Assembly: GCA_947457925.1 (NCBI GenBank)
Contig: CANGYA010000007.1
Location: 1 to 52,094, forward strand
Length of the DNA: 52,094 nucleotides
From: Cytophagales bacterium
GTDB lineage: Bacteria > Bacteroidota > Bacteroidia > Cytophagales > Thermoflexibacteraceae
Direction of reading: 5' to 3'
Positions 8,925 through 17,339 of this stretch are shown piece by piece. Numbering within the stretch: position 1 is the first letter of the stretch; each line of letters opens with the position of its first letter. The notes under the pieces are model-generated. The model ran no database searches. It saw only the letters and a program-made list of their open reading frames with translations, and was not told where the DNA came from. The position numbers were made by a program, and so were the translations under genes.

Positions 8925-10244
8925 TTATTCTTCTTCGGGTAAGGTGTCTAAATAAGAATAATAAACCATGTCCGAAACCTCATTTTGTTGGCTAATCACC
9001 TCGTCTATACTATCCGTTTCTATGCCTTTGTTGGTAATCGGAATATTCGTAATAGTGTGGTTACCAAAGTGATAAACAGCTACTTTGTCGCCAGACAAAG
9101 TGCTGTTTTCTTGATAAGCATAGCGTTGCAACAAGTCCGTTTTGCCCTCAAAATCTCTGTTAAGGATTATCAAGGTACTCAATTCTCTCAAAATATAATC
9201 ACTATGCGTACTCACCACAATCCGAATACCTCTGTTCACCATTTTTGCCAAGAAACGGGCTATTTGGACTTGTGTTTTGGGGTGTAGGTTAATTTCGGGT
9301 TCGTCTATCATCAAAACATCTCCCTCTTGTGCCAAATGCCGTAGGTAAATCACTACACCCGACCAAGATTTGACCAAAGAAGAGGTAAGGTACAAAGGAA
9401 TTTGGCTTGCCTCCTTAGTGGGCTGAAACTGCAAATCTCCAAAAGCAGAAACCCCTACACCACCGCCTAATAGGTTTTCTAATTCGGTGGCTAAGTCTGC
9501 GAATATTGTGGGTGGGTTTAAAACGTGCTTGCGGAAATCGTAAGCAAAAAAAACATAGTCTTCTATTGCGATAGGAGCAAAAGGTGTATAAAGTTCTTTC
9601 TTTCTATGTTTTTCAGCTTGGTTTCCAACTACTTCATTATAAAACATATTAATAGCTGTTCTCTCTGCTGGTACAAAATACATTTTTAATAAACCTATCC
9701 TATTAAAAAAAAGATAAGTAATGAATCTTATTATATTTTTTAAAAAGTCATTATATTTTGTTGTTGTTATTATAATTGAAGTGCCATCGAACTTTATATT
9801 ATATTTGATAGATTCAAAAGTTATTTCTTTATCATTTAAATCCCTAAAATAATTTTTAAGCCAAGCTATGTAAAAAAGTTTTAAATATTCTATTTTATAC
9901 AGAAATTTACCTTGTAGCCCCTTAAACGCCATCTCTACAAGAATACTCGTATTATCTTTACTATTAAATCTGTCCTCGAAAAAATTAAAAATTTTACTAT
10001 TAATCTCTTCAAAATTAACTTTTATACCATTAGTTAGATTACTTGACAACTTTAGCTCTTGTGCATACTCTTCAATAATATTTATAGCATCATCTGAGGA
10101 GTCTAAAATTTTAAGTACCCCATACACCAAATAACTCATATACGACTTCCCCGAATTATTTTCGCCAGTAAAAATCGTCAATTCCTTGTCTAAAGAAATT
10201 TCGCCTTTGTGGATTGTCCCTAAATTTTCTACGGAGATTTTCAT
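8925..10244 (-). CDS. AAA/ABC-type ATPase, OLD-like (439 aa)
   Basis: An SMC/RecF/OLD-type ATPase without a nuclease domain of its own. Walker A GENNSGKS is at 27-34, an AERTAI segment (PAERTAINMFYNEV) lies mid-protein, Walker B VLMIDEPEINLHP starts near 310, and a His switch STHS near 345. The 130-residue middle insert is rich in Phe, Ile and Lys. Family members sense invading DNA or damaged ends and drive a partner nuclease; the partner here would be the 192-residue gene 2 bp downstream. The unit has its own -7 element at 10269-10276 and is separate from dnaB. The middle part is more AT-rich than smc and dnaB, which fits acquisition from elsewhere. Confidence 0.8.
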   Translation of the reverse strand: MKISVENLGTIHKGEISLDKELTIFTGENNSGKSYMSYLVYGVLKILDSSDDAINIIEEYAQELKLSSNLTNGIKVNFEEINSKIFNFFEDRFNSKDNTSILVEMAFKGLQGKFLYKIEYLKLFYIAWLKNYFRDLNDKEITFESIKYNIKFDGTSIIITTTKYNDFLKNIIRFITYLFFNRIGLLKMYFVPAERTAINMFYNEVVGNQAEKHRKKELYTPFAPIAIEDYVFFAYDFRKHVLNPPTIFADLATELENLLGGGVGVSAFGDLQFQPTKEASQIPLYLTSSLVKSWSGVVIYLRHLAQEGDVLMIDEPEINLHPKTQVQIARFLAKMVNRGIRIVVSTHSDYILRELSTLIILNRDFEGKTDLLQRYAYQENSTLSGDKVAVYHFGNHTITNIPITNKGIETDSIDEVISQQNEVSDMVYYSYLDTLPEEE

Positions 10245-10268
10245 GGTAGCTACAGTCTATTTACCCCA

Positions 10269-10276
10269 CAAAGTTA
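10269..10276 (-). promoter_or_regulatory. -7 promoter element TAACTTTG for the ATPase-nuclease unit
   Basis: TAnnTTTG match on the minus strand, 25 bp before the ATPase ATG. The wider context CTACTAACTTTG is the same as upstream of dnaB. No clear -33 TTG is present. Confidence 0.6.
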
Positions 10277-10352
10277 GTAGTTTGTAGCTAAATAGAAAGT
10301 TTTATATAGCACAATAGCAAGGTTTCTTGCCTTGCTACTGTCAAATTTATCA

Positions 10353-13300
10353 TTAAAACGGCACTTCGTCATTGTTGTTGCCTGCGTACCCAAACGGATT
10401 AGGTGGTAGGTTTCCATTGTCGTTGGGGCTGTCTTGGTTCATTTTGCTGCCCAAAATAATATTGCCTCCGTTGTTATCAAATTCAGAAATGCCACTGTGT
10501 TGGTTAAAAGAACTGCCGTAGTTGCCCATATCTCCGCCAGCAAAGTTTTCTGTTGCGTCTAAATCCGAAAACTTCGTGTACTTGCCAATAAACCGCAGCT
10601 TCACATTGTCCAATGCACCGTTACGGTGTTTGGCTATAATTACTTCGCCTACGCCTACGGTGGGGTTGCCGTTTTCGTCTTGGGTAATGCCGTAGTATTC
10701 GGGACGGTATAAGAATAGTACCATATCCGCATCTTGCTCTATACTATTGTGTATAATAAAATCGTTGGCTACAAAATTGTGTGTAACCTCTACTGTAGCA
10801 TCATATACATCTTCTACGCCCAAAGCTGTAATACTAGTAATTTCGTCCCAATAAATATCAGAATTTGCTAACTGTTTGATTTTAGGATTAGGTATTACAG
10901 TATATATTTTTTCTAAACGATTTCTTGATATACCTCTTGTTGTAATAGCTCCACTATAAGCTATATTCAAATTGTTAGCAAAATCTCGCCAACTCATATT
11001 TAAGTCATTCTTAGCAGGAGCAATTACAAATTGCCATGCTTCTTGTGGAATAACATCTGTATTAGGATTGTGATTTATTTCTTTTAATGCTTGGATTAAT
11101 TCAGGTACTATTTCACCTCGTTTACCATAACAACCAATTTGCTCTAAAAATGCTATTTTATTACCTACATCTTGAATTTGAACATAAAACATATCTCTAT
11201 GCTCCCCTTGCTTAATGGGTGTTACCGTTGTTTGTATTCCAAAACGTAGTAATAAATGTTGCACTTGTTGAGCCAAAATAAAACTTGTTGTACCATAATA
11301 AATAGCTGCATTATCTTTCCTTCCAGCCATTCTTTTCCAACTGATATTTCCGTCTGTTGCCCACAAATGGTGTAAAAACAAAGCTATGTGTTCATTATCA
11401 CACATAAACAAATCATCAGGTAGTTTTTTATCATAAGAACGGACTCTATTAAGAGCTAACTTTTCATACCATTTTGTGATGGGGTGTTTCACTCCATGTG
11501 TTAGATGATAAGGTGAGGTTAGATAGACATGATACCAATTCTTCTGTTGAACTATTTTTGCTTCAATACCAAATAAACTTTGTGCAGTCTGCCTCACAAC
11601 TTCTATATTCAACATATCTGCACTTGTATAATGATATGGTGTATTTGGTAATATACAACCATCTCCAAGTAAATGAGCCAATAAAATTAATTCATCTTTA
11701 CTTAATGGATTTGGTGCATTATCAATTTTCAAATTCCTTGCTACCGCAATTTTATCCCCTACCTTCAAATTATCCAATCTTGTCCAGCCTTCTAACTTAA
11801 AAAACGGGTGATTAGCACTTGCCTTAATAGTTCTTCCTGTGCGTGTTTTAAGTTCAAAAACTTGCTTTTTGCCCGAATAAAAGGCTTTAACCATACTTTG
11901 TTTGCCCAAATGCAAATTATCGTCTATAGACAAACACTGTAAAGTAGTTTGTTGGGTTCTTTCTGCCAACGTCTTAATAGGAATTAATTTGCCTGTCGTT
12001 GCATCAAGCACAAGAGTATCGCCTGTTACACAACCCGATTCTCTCAAATCCGACAACTGCGGTTTCTTATCACCACCACGCACCTCCACAGCACGGCTCA
12101 ACTGCGAAAGGGCAATCACAGGCACGTCCAATTCCTTTGCCAACTGTTTCAAGGCACGAGAAATAGACGCAATTTCTTGTTCACGATTACCGCCTGTTTT
12201 GCTGCCATCGCCACTCATCAACTGCAAATAATCTATGATAATCAACTGAATATCGTGTTGGGCTTTGAGCCTCCGACATTTTGCCCGCAACTCCAAAATC
12301 GTGAGGGCTGGCGTGTCATCTATAAAAATGGGGGCTTCGCTAAGGGTTTGTGTCTTGTGAATGACCTGTTCCCATTCGTAATCTGCCAATTTTCCACTCT
12401 TAATTTTTTCACTTTCCAACTCCGCCTCTGCCGAAATCAAACGGTTTACCAACTGCACAGACGACATTTCTAAGGAAAATATCGCCACACCTTTCTTGAA
12501 CATCACCGCAGCATTTCGCAGTGCCGACAACACAAAAGCCGTATTGTGCGTAACTGTACCGTCTGCCAACAAAAACAAATGGTTGCCGTCTATCTCAAAA
12601 CCATAATAGTCGTCTTCTTTGTCAAAATCTACCCGAATCGGACTCAAATGCCCTTCGCCTGTGCCTAAACAAGTAGATTTTTTGCCTACATTTTTAATCG
12701 GCATTTTGCGTAAATCTCCCCGAATCACACAACCAAAAGTAGATTTTCCTCTGTCGTCTTCCGTATGTGCAAAAGCCCAACAGCCCAAAGAATTGGCTAA
12801 AGTAACTATCTGATTACGCAAATTTTCGTCTGCAAACAACAAAGCATAACGGTCTAAATCCGAACTGTATAAATATTCATAATCTCCGCAAGCATCTATT
12901 AAGCCCGCCAACAATGCCAACCTATTGGCTTTGCTATTGACCAAGTAACTTGCAGGAATGTATAAATCTTCTGTTAAAGTCCAATTATTTTTAGTGGATT
13001 CGTCGTTATTTTCTACTTTTTCTTGATAGACTTTTATCAAATAATCGGCATATTCTTTCAAAGCTGGGCTTTGTTGTACTGCCGTAGCAGTGCTTTGCAA
13101 TGACGTTGGAGGAGTTTGCGTTGCGGGAACAGCCATTGTTAGTTTGGCTTGGTTCAAGACCCCCAAACAGTAACCAAACAAATAAGGCGACACTTTAAGT
13201 TTTCTTTCAGGGTATTCCACAGGCACTCTTACGCCCCAATACGAATTTCTATCTGAACGAGGAATTTGTAAAAATTCATCTACGGTCAAAGTCAATATTT

Positions 13301-14228
13301 CACCTTTTTTGTGTCTGCGAGTATCTTCGTGTACTTGCAAATACAAGATATGTTCACTGTTTACTCTATAATTTATCCCATATCTTTGGCGTACCGAATA
13401 CATTTTGTCATGTCCTTTGCCCAAAGACAAAACATGACGCGGCGTAGAGTCATCTCCCATCAAAACATCTCCAACCTGAATATCCTCTACGTTTTTGGTT
13501 GTGCCATTATATAACAAAACTTTTGTGCCTTTGCCCAAACATTTCCCCATAGCAGGGCGGGCAGCCAAAATAATCAAATCAGATTTTTGCCAACCCGAAG
13601 TGATACGGTCTAAAGCCATGAACCCTGTGGGAACTCCCGTCAAACCGTCTTTGTGGTTACGTCTGGTTTCCAACTCCATAAAGGCTTGGCTCAAAATTGA
13701 CCGCATATCTGCATAATTTTTACGGATATTCGACTCCGAAATATCAAACAAAGACTTTTCTGTAAAATCCAACAACTCAAAAACGTCTGTCGTGTCCTCA
13801 AAAGCCATGCGAAGTACCTCGTTAGATACTCGTATCAAATCTCTTTTAATGGCTTGTTCGGCTACAATTCTGGCGTGAAAAACCACGTTGGCTGAGCTGT
13901 TTACTCTGGTCGTGAGTTGCGTAATGTACGGAATCCCTCCCGACAGTTCCATTTCGCCTGTCTTGCGAAGTTCTGCCACTACGGTCATCAAATCTACAGG
14001 CTCACTCCGCCCAAATAACGAAACAATGGCTTTGTAGATGACCTGATGCCCTTCTTTGTAGAAACTTTCAGGCTTTAAAATTTCTATGACTTCGTTCAAT
14101 GCCTCTTTTTCCAACATCAATGCACCCAAAACAGCCTCCTCTAATTCGAGAGCCTGTGGTGGAACTTTGCCCATCATGGATTGTTCCAACATAGACATTT
14201 TATTGGCAAGAGAACGAAGATTTTTCAT
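10353..14228 (-). CDS. dnaB: replicative DNA helicase DnaB with two inteins
   Basis: Hexameric helicase that opens the replication fork. The product is 1291 residues. Two in-frame inteins (residues 230-562 and 733-1161) interrupt it, and removing them leaves 529 residues, a normal DnaB length. The N-terminal DnaG-binding domain starts PPQALELEEAVLGALMLE. The Walker A ARPAMGK-T is split by the first intein. Walker B is LIIIDYLQLM. SQLSRAVEVR leads to LSDLRESG-SIEQDADMV, split by the second intein. The C-terminus (from about 1235) is a Gly/Asn-rich tail ending NNNDEVPF. Splicing must succeed at both sites for an active helicase, because each intein cuts a motif needed for ATP use or subunit contact. 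Confidence 0.96.
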   Translation of the reverse strand: MKNLRSLANKMSMLEQSMMGKVPPQALELEEAVLGALMLEKEALNEVIEILKPESFYKEGHQVIYKAIVSLFGRSEPVDLMTVVAELRKTGEMELSGGIPYITQLTTRVNSSANVVFHARIVAEQAIKRDLIRVSNEVLRMAFEDTTDVFELLDFTEKSLFDISESNIRKNYADMRSILSQAFMELETRRNHKDGLTGVPTGFMALDRITSGWQKSDLIILAARPAMGKCLGKGTKVLLYNGTTKNVEDIQVGDVLMGDDSTPRHVLSLGKGHDKMYSVRQRYGINYRVNSEHILYLQVHEDTRRHKKGEILTLTVDEFLQIPRSDRNSYWGVRVPVEYPERKLKVSPYLFGYCLGVLNQAKLTMAVPATQTPPTSLQSTATAVQQSPALKEYADYLIKVYQEKVENNDESTKNNWTLTEDLYIPASYLVNSKANRLALLAGLIDACGDYEYLYSSDLDRYALLFADENLRNQIVTLANSLGCWAFAHTEDDRGKSTFGCVIRGDLRKMPIKNVGKKSTCLGTGEGHLSPIRVDFDKEDDYYGFEIDGNHLFLLADGTVTHNTAFVLSALRNAAVMFKKGVAIFSLEMSSVQLVNRLISAEAELESEKIKSGKLADYEWEQVIHKTQTLSEAPIFIDDTPALTILELRAKCRRLKAQHDIQLIIIDYLQLMSGDGSKTGGNREQEIASISRALKQLAKELDVPVIALSQLSRAVEVRGGDKKPQLSDLRESGCVTGDTLVLDATTGKLIPIKTLAERTQQTTLQCLSIDDNLHLGKQSMVKAFYSGKKQVFELKTRTGRTIKASANHPFFKLEGWTRLDNLKVGDKIAVARNLKIDNAPNPLSKDELILLAHLLGDGCILPNTPYHYTSADMLNIEVVRQTAQSLFGIEAKIVQQKNWYHVYLTSPYHLTHGVKHPITKWYEKLALNRVRSYDKKLPDDLFMCDNEHIALFLHHLWATDGNISWKRMAGRKDNAAIYYGTTSFILAQQVQHLLLRFGIQTTVTPIKQGEHRDMFYVQIQDVGNKIAFLEQIGCYGKRGEIVPELIQALKEINHNPNTDVIPQEAWQFVIAPAKNDLNMSWRDFANNLNIAYSGAITTRGISRNRLEKIYTVIPNPKIKQLANSDIYWDEITSITALGVEDVYDATVEVTHNFVANDFIIHNSIEQDADMVLFLYRPEYYGITQDENGNPTVGVGEVIIAKHRNGALDNVKLRFIGKYTKFSDLDATENFAGGDMGNYGSSFNQHSGISEFDNNGGNIILGSKMNQDSPNDNGNLPPNPFGYAGNNNDEVPF
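10746..12032 (-). other. intein 2 of DnaB (429 aa) with LAGLIDADG endonuclease
   Basis: Residues 733-1161, between RESG and SIEQ, the insertion site used by cyanobacterial DnaB inteins. The N-terminal splice block is CVTGDTLVLD (Cys1), block B is SANHPFF, and the C-terminal blocks are VYDATVEVTHNFVAND and FIIHN, with Ser as the first extein residue after it. The two homing endonuclease motifs are visible, LLAHLLGDG (about 849) and LFLHHLWATDG (about 950), each with the acidic residue, so the endonuclease may be active. Confidence 0.93.
12543..13541 (-). other. intein 1 of DnaB (333 aa) inside the Walker A loop
   Basis: Residues 230-562, inserted between GK and T of the P-loop. It starts CLGKGTKVLLYNG (Cys1), has a block B-like NSEHILYL, and ends YGFEIDGNHLFLLADGTVTHN, with Thr as the next extein residue. 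One LAGLIDADG-like motif, LLAGLIDACGDYE (about 439), is seen, with Cys where the motif usually has Asp. A second motif is not evident, so the endonuclease looks degenerate. The splicing residues (Cys1, the His of block B, HN and +1 Thr) are intact. Confidence 0.92.
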
Positions 14229-14253
14229 TGATTAGTGAGTCGATAATAGTCAG

Positions 14254-14261
14254 CAAAGTTA
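14254..14261 (-). promoter_or_regulatory. -7 promoter element TAACTTTG for dnaB
   Basis: TAnnTTTG match on the minus strand, 25 bp before the dnaB ATG, in the context CTACTAACTTTG. Confidence 0.6.
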
Positions 14262-14530
14262 GTAGGTTTCATAAAAAAAAGATAGTGAGTTTTAAGGAAA
14301 ACCTTACAAGTGGCTTACTTTGTTTAGAGTGTAATTTTTGCTAAGTATTGTCAAATAGCTAACTGTTTGATTGTCTTTTTAATACCTCAAAAGAATTGTA
14401 GTGTATTTTTTGCAAATAATTGATAATCAATTTAATAAAAATTGACGTAAGAAACCCTTTTTTTACTCCAAAGTATTCATACAAGCTATTTTTTTATCAA
14501 AAAATGAATAGTTGGGTAGAGAATAATGAA

Positions 14531-14608
14531 GTTTATGAATAACTTTTTTATTACAGCCCCACCCCACCCTCCCCATAGGGAGGGCTAAAAAAGGACTTAT
14601 TCACAAAC
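14531..14608. repeat. palindromic dispersed repeat, copy 1 (78 bp)
   Basis: The ends GTTTATGAATAA and TTATTCACAAAC are inverted repeats with one mismatch. The core contains GCCCCACCCC, CCCTCCCC and AGGGAGGGCTAAAAAAGGA. The same ends and core occur in inverted orientation at 17241-17339. No coding capacity. Looks like a REP- or MITE-like element. Confidence 0.7.
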
Positions 14609-14677
14609 CTAATCATTGACACAAAACCTAACAACATTATGCTTAACTTGCCATACACTTATACTTTTTATAGCTCT

Positions 14678-15598
14678 ATGTCCAAATTTTCTCTCTTTGT
14701 GCAGTGTTTTGTGGCTGCCTTTTTTTTGTACTTTACAAGTACCGCCCAAATTTTAGTTAGTAGAAATTACCTTATCAATCCGTTTACAGACAGTAGCAGT
14801 GTAGGGAAAGTTTTTGCTAATACGGGCTTTTTAGCAGAATTTTCGCGTGGGTATGGTTCTACAGCAGATGCCCATGCGTGGAATGCTAAGATAGCTGGTT
14901 ATTTCGAGGTCTATAGGTTTAATCCCAACTTGTCTTTTGTTTTTGTATCTGCCCATGAAGTTACGGCAGATTTATATAACAATTTGTATTTTAATCCCAA
15001 AGGGGCTATCTGGCACGAAACTTTTGCTTTGTATTATCAACGTAAAAAATTTGTGTTGGAGGCAGGCATTACACACCGTTGCAGACACAACATAGACAAT
15101 GCGGACACAGACGGAAGTTTGGACGGTAACATTAATTTTCAGAACATTACGTACAGAGTGCTGATTGTCAATGCACCTTACTTACAAATTTTTCAACCGA
15201 AAATTCGCCTACATAACAAAGTAACTTTGCAACTTGCCTTACGAGGCGAATATTTTTGGTACAGTTACGACAGCCGTTATCCGTACATAGACGATAGCCA
15301 AAGTTGGGCTACACTGCGCGGGGCATTGCAGGCACAAGCAGGGCTTACTTGGCAACTCAACAAGACTTTTGGCTTGTACGGCAAGGCATGGGTACAAAAC
15401 ATGATTTTTGATAACACCAAAGTATTTACACAAAATGCACGTTGCGAAACAGGCTTATTGATACGTGGCGAAAAGGCTCATTTACAAGTATTTGGCAGTT
15501 ATGAATATTTTTTTGACGATTACTCTCGTCATATTCCGCGTAGTTCTGGGGTGGTGTTTGTAGGGGCAAGAATAGGCGGGAAGGTTTTTGGATGGTAA
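14678..15598 (+). CDS. outer-membrane beta-barrel protein of unknown function (306 aa)
   Basis: The ATG at 14678 is preferred over 14639 because it places MSKFSLFVQCFVAAFFLYFTS, a signal peptide ending before TAQ, at the very N-terminus. The mature part is built of alternating amphipathic strands rich in Tyr, Phe and Trp (FEVYRFNPNLSFVFVS, IWHETFALYYQRKKFVLEAG, LQVFGSYEYFFDDYS). It contains a repeated shift between aromatic and polar residues and ends in GKVFGW, an aromatic end as needed for barrel assembly. I do not recognise a specific family. It may be an outer-membrane porin or assembly protein. It is followed by panD after 92 bp and could share its transcript. Confidence 0.65.
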   Translation: MSKFSLFVQCFVAAFFLYFTSTAQILVSRNYLINPFTDSSSVGKVFANTGFLAEFSRGYGSTADAHAWNAKIAGYFEVYRFNPNLSFVFVSAHEVTADLYNNLYFNPKGAIWHETFALYYQRKKFVLEAGITHRCRHNIDNADTDGSLDGNINFQNITYRVLIVNAPYLQIFQPKIRLHNKVTLQLALRGEYFWYSYDSRYPYIDDSQSWATLRGALQAQAGLTWQLNKTFGLYGKAWVQNMIFDNTKVFTQNARCETGLLIRGEKAHLQVFGSYEYFFDDYSRHIPRSSGVVFVGARIGGKVFGW

Positions 15599-15690
15599 GT
15601 CATACAGAAAACCGTCTTTGTTGTGGTATAATTCATAAAAAGCACTAAATTGCCACGCAAAATACACACACTCACCAATTCATATTTTCC

Positions 15691-16044
15691 ATGTTTATAC
15701 AGGTGCTAAAATCGAAGATTCATAGGGCAAAAGTTACTCAAGCCGAATTGAATTATGTAGGAAGTATTACGATTGACAAAGATTTGATGGAGGCTGCCAA
15801 CTTGATAGAAGGCGAAAAAGTACAGATTGTGAATAACAACAATGGAGAGAGATTCGAAACCTACGTAATCACAGGGGAAAGGGGTACGGGTATCATTTGC
15901 CTCAACGGTGCTGCTGCAAGGCGTGTGCAAGTAGGCGACATTGTGATTATCATGTCCTATTGCCTTATGGAATTTGAAAAAGCCAAAACATTTACGCCTC
16001 ATTTGGTTTTTCCAGACCAAAACAATAAGGTGGTAAAAGCATAA
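15691..16044 (+). CDS. panD: aspartate 1-decarboxylase
   Basis: Makes beta-alanine from aspartate for pantothenate and coenzyme A. It is 117 residues, the normal length. The proenzyme cuts itself between Gly24 and Ser25 (YVG-SIT), turning Ser25 into the pyruvoyl cofactor. Other known active-site positions are in place: Lys9, Arg54 and Tyr58, and the NGAAAR loop. No other pantothenate gene is adjacent. A pair of hairpins follows and separates it from the convergent gldN. Confidence 0.96.
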   Translation: MFIQVLKSKIHRAKVTQAELNYVGSITIDKDLMEAANLIEGEKVQIVNNNNGERFETYVITGERGTGIICLNGAAARRVQVGDIVIIMSYCLMEFEKAKTFTPHLVFPDQNNKVVKA

Positions 16045-16084
16045 AAAAAGGGCAATAAATAACAAGTAATGCTCTAAAAGTAAA

Positions 16085-16133
16085 AAAGGTGTAATCTTTT
16101 GAAGGGTGCGACCTCTCGCAAGATTACACCTTT
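16085..16133. terminator. 14-bp hairpin after panD
   Basis: Arms 16085-16098 and 16120-16133 pair perfectly around a 21-nt loop. The loop plus first stem base holds GGTGCGACCTCTCGCA (16105-16120), which resembles a segment of the repeat at 17282-17297. Probable terminator or mRNA-stabilising hairpin. Confidence 0.6.
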
Positions 16134-16156
16134 GCATTACATCTTTAAGACTACCC

Positions 16157-16191
16157 AAAAAAGGTAACTTGTTAGCAAGTTACCTTTTTTT
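16157..16191. terminator. bidirectional terminator between panD and gldN
   Basis: A 15-bp perfect stem (16157-16171 with 16176-16190) around the tetraloop TTAG, with A-run and T-run at its ends. The shape works in both directions and sits 19 bp after the gldN stop. Confidence 0.85.
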
Positions 16192-16209
16192 GTTGGTGTA
16201 TGACTGAGA

Positions 16210-17091
16210 TTAGTTTTCCCAGAAATCACTTTCAAACTCTACTAAACCATGCTCGTATCTCATAGACTCTACGAGGGCAGTTTTACCAGAACCATAAATA
16301 TCTTCTATCATGTTGTCTTCGCTGTTCGCAAATTTTACGATATGAGCAGCAAACAGACGTAATTCAAAGGCTTCTTCTAAATTACGGTGTTCTTTTGGGT
16401 TTTGGTTATTGTACCATACCGCCATGTCGTTATCTCTGAATACGTTTTCTACCAATTCTTTGTAACTAAAGGCAGCTAAAACCTTTTCTACACCTGTTGG
16501 GTTTTTGTCGGCAGGCAAAATGATAGTAATAGCCTGAATATCATGGTACATTCTTGACCTTTTTTTGTCAAAAATCATGTCTTCACGCATTTCTAATAAG
16601 GTAAAATCTTTTGCAAAATATTCGTTGGTAGCTGCTGCTGCTGCACCGCCGCCTTCGCCGCCACCTTCGCCTTTTTCGCCACCACCCCAAGGGTCATCAC
16701 CCCAACCGTCATCAGACTCACCGAAACCCATAGCTTTTTCTTCCTCTGTCAAACCTGTTTCTTGTCCCGGTATGGTAAGGTTTTGTGTGAATTGCTCAAA
16801 AGACATACGAGTAGCCAAAGAGTCATTCATATAAGGACGCAAGATACCAGCTTTAACCGCATCTATAATCACTTTCGTAATTTCCATGTTTTTGGCAAAG
16901 AAAGGCTTGTTTTGCTTTTCTTTCAAGTCCATACGAAACCACATTGTTTTCTTAAAGAGTTGGTCATCTTTATGTATAGGACGTAGAGAGTTGGGGTTCA
17001 AGCCAAATTCATCTCTTTCTTGTGCAAATGTGGCGTTTAGCACCATACAAGACAGCAATGCCACGCCTGATAAAATTTTTTGCAGCTTCAT
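16210..17091 (-). CDS. gldN: gliding motility / type IX secretion protein GldN
   Basis: Periplasmic component of the T9SS; GldN (PorN) with GldK forms ring structures under the outer membrane that link to the GldLM motor. 293 residues with a signal peptide (MKLQKILSGVALLSCMVLNATFAQ). The family core is visible: MWFRMDLKEKQNKPFFAKN, ITKVIIDAVKAGILRPYMND, a Gly/Glu-rich linker (about 125-155), KDFTLLEMREDMIFDKKRSRMY, AITIILPADKNPTGVEK and SYKELVENVF. The gldKLM genes that usually precede it are absent: a promoter-like TAAGTTTG lies just upstream and the next gene in that direction is a different surface protein. This gene is therefore transcribed alone. Confidence 0.93.
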   Translation of the reverse strand: MKLQKILSGVALLSCMVLNATFAQERDEFGLNPNSLRPIHKDDQLFKKTMWFRMDLKEKQNKPFFAKNMEITKVIIDAVKAGILRPYMNDSLATRMSFEQFTQNLTIPGQETGLTEEEKAMGFGESDDGWGDDPWGGGEKGEGGGEGGGAAAAATNEYFAKDFTLLEMREDMIFDKKRSRMYHDIQAITIILPADKNPTGVEKVLAAFSYKELVENVFRDNDMAVWYNNQNPKEHRNLEEAFELRLFAAHIVKFANSEDNMIEDIYGSGKTALVESMRYEHGLVEFESDFWEN

Positions 17092-17118
17092 AAATAGTCA
17101 AAAGGTTAAATAATACAG

Positions 17119-17126
17119 CAAACTTA
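17119..17126 (-). promoter_or_regulatory. -7 promoter element TAAGTTTG for gldN
   Basis: TAnnTTTG match 27 bp before the gldN ATG on the minus strand. No TTG at the usual -33 spacing. Confidence 0.55.
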
Positions 17127-17240
17127 GCAAAAACCACGCAAAATGTCGTAAAATTATGAATAGTTTTTGAATGGGCTGCTTGTTTTGTTACTTTATTTCA
17201 GAAATCTCTATAATGTCAATTCTTTTTGTAGAGAAAATAT

Positions 17241-17339
17241 TAGAGTTTATGAATAATTCCTTTTTAGCCCTCCCTGTGGGCGGTGCGACGTTTCGCAGGG
17301 TTGGGTGGGGCTATAGCAAAAAATTATTCATAAACTCTA
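17241..17339. repeat. palindromic dispersed repeat, copy 2 (99 bp)
   Basis: Perfect 18-bp terminal inverted repeats at 17241-17258 and 17322-17339. The core is the reverse complement of copy 1 at 14531-14608 (TTTTTAGCCCTCCCT, GGGTGGGGCTATAGC), plus a 16-bp insert GGTGCGACGTTTCGCA at 17282-17297. No coding capacity. Confidence 0.75.

Larger units (their letters stand above)
14229..14638. other. 410-bp gene-free stretch between divergent dnaB and the outer-membrane protein gene
   Basis: Holds the dnaB promoter on the left and one copy of the palindromic repeat (14531-14608) on the right. The middle is AT-rich with no coding frame, tRNA or conserved motif that I can see. Confidence 0.6.

Noticed and set aside
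10353-14228. DnaB as a frameshifted or fused gene because of its length
   Set aside because: Both inserted blocks carry intein splice motifs at known DnaB sites and the frame is intact.
15706-16158. Minus-strand frame opposite panD
   Set aside because: Shadow of a clear panD; no family similarity.
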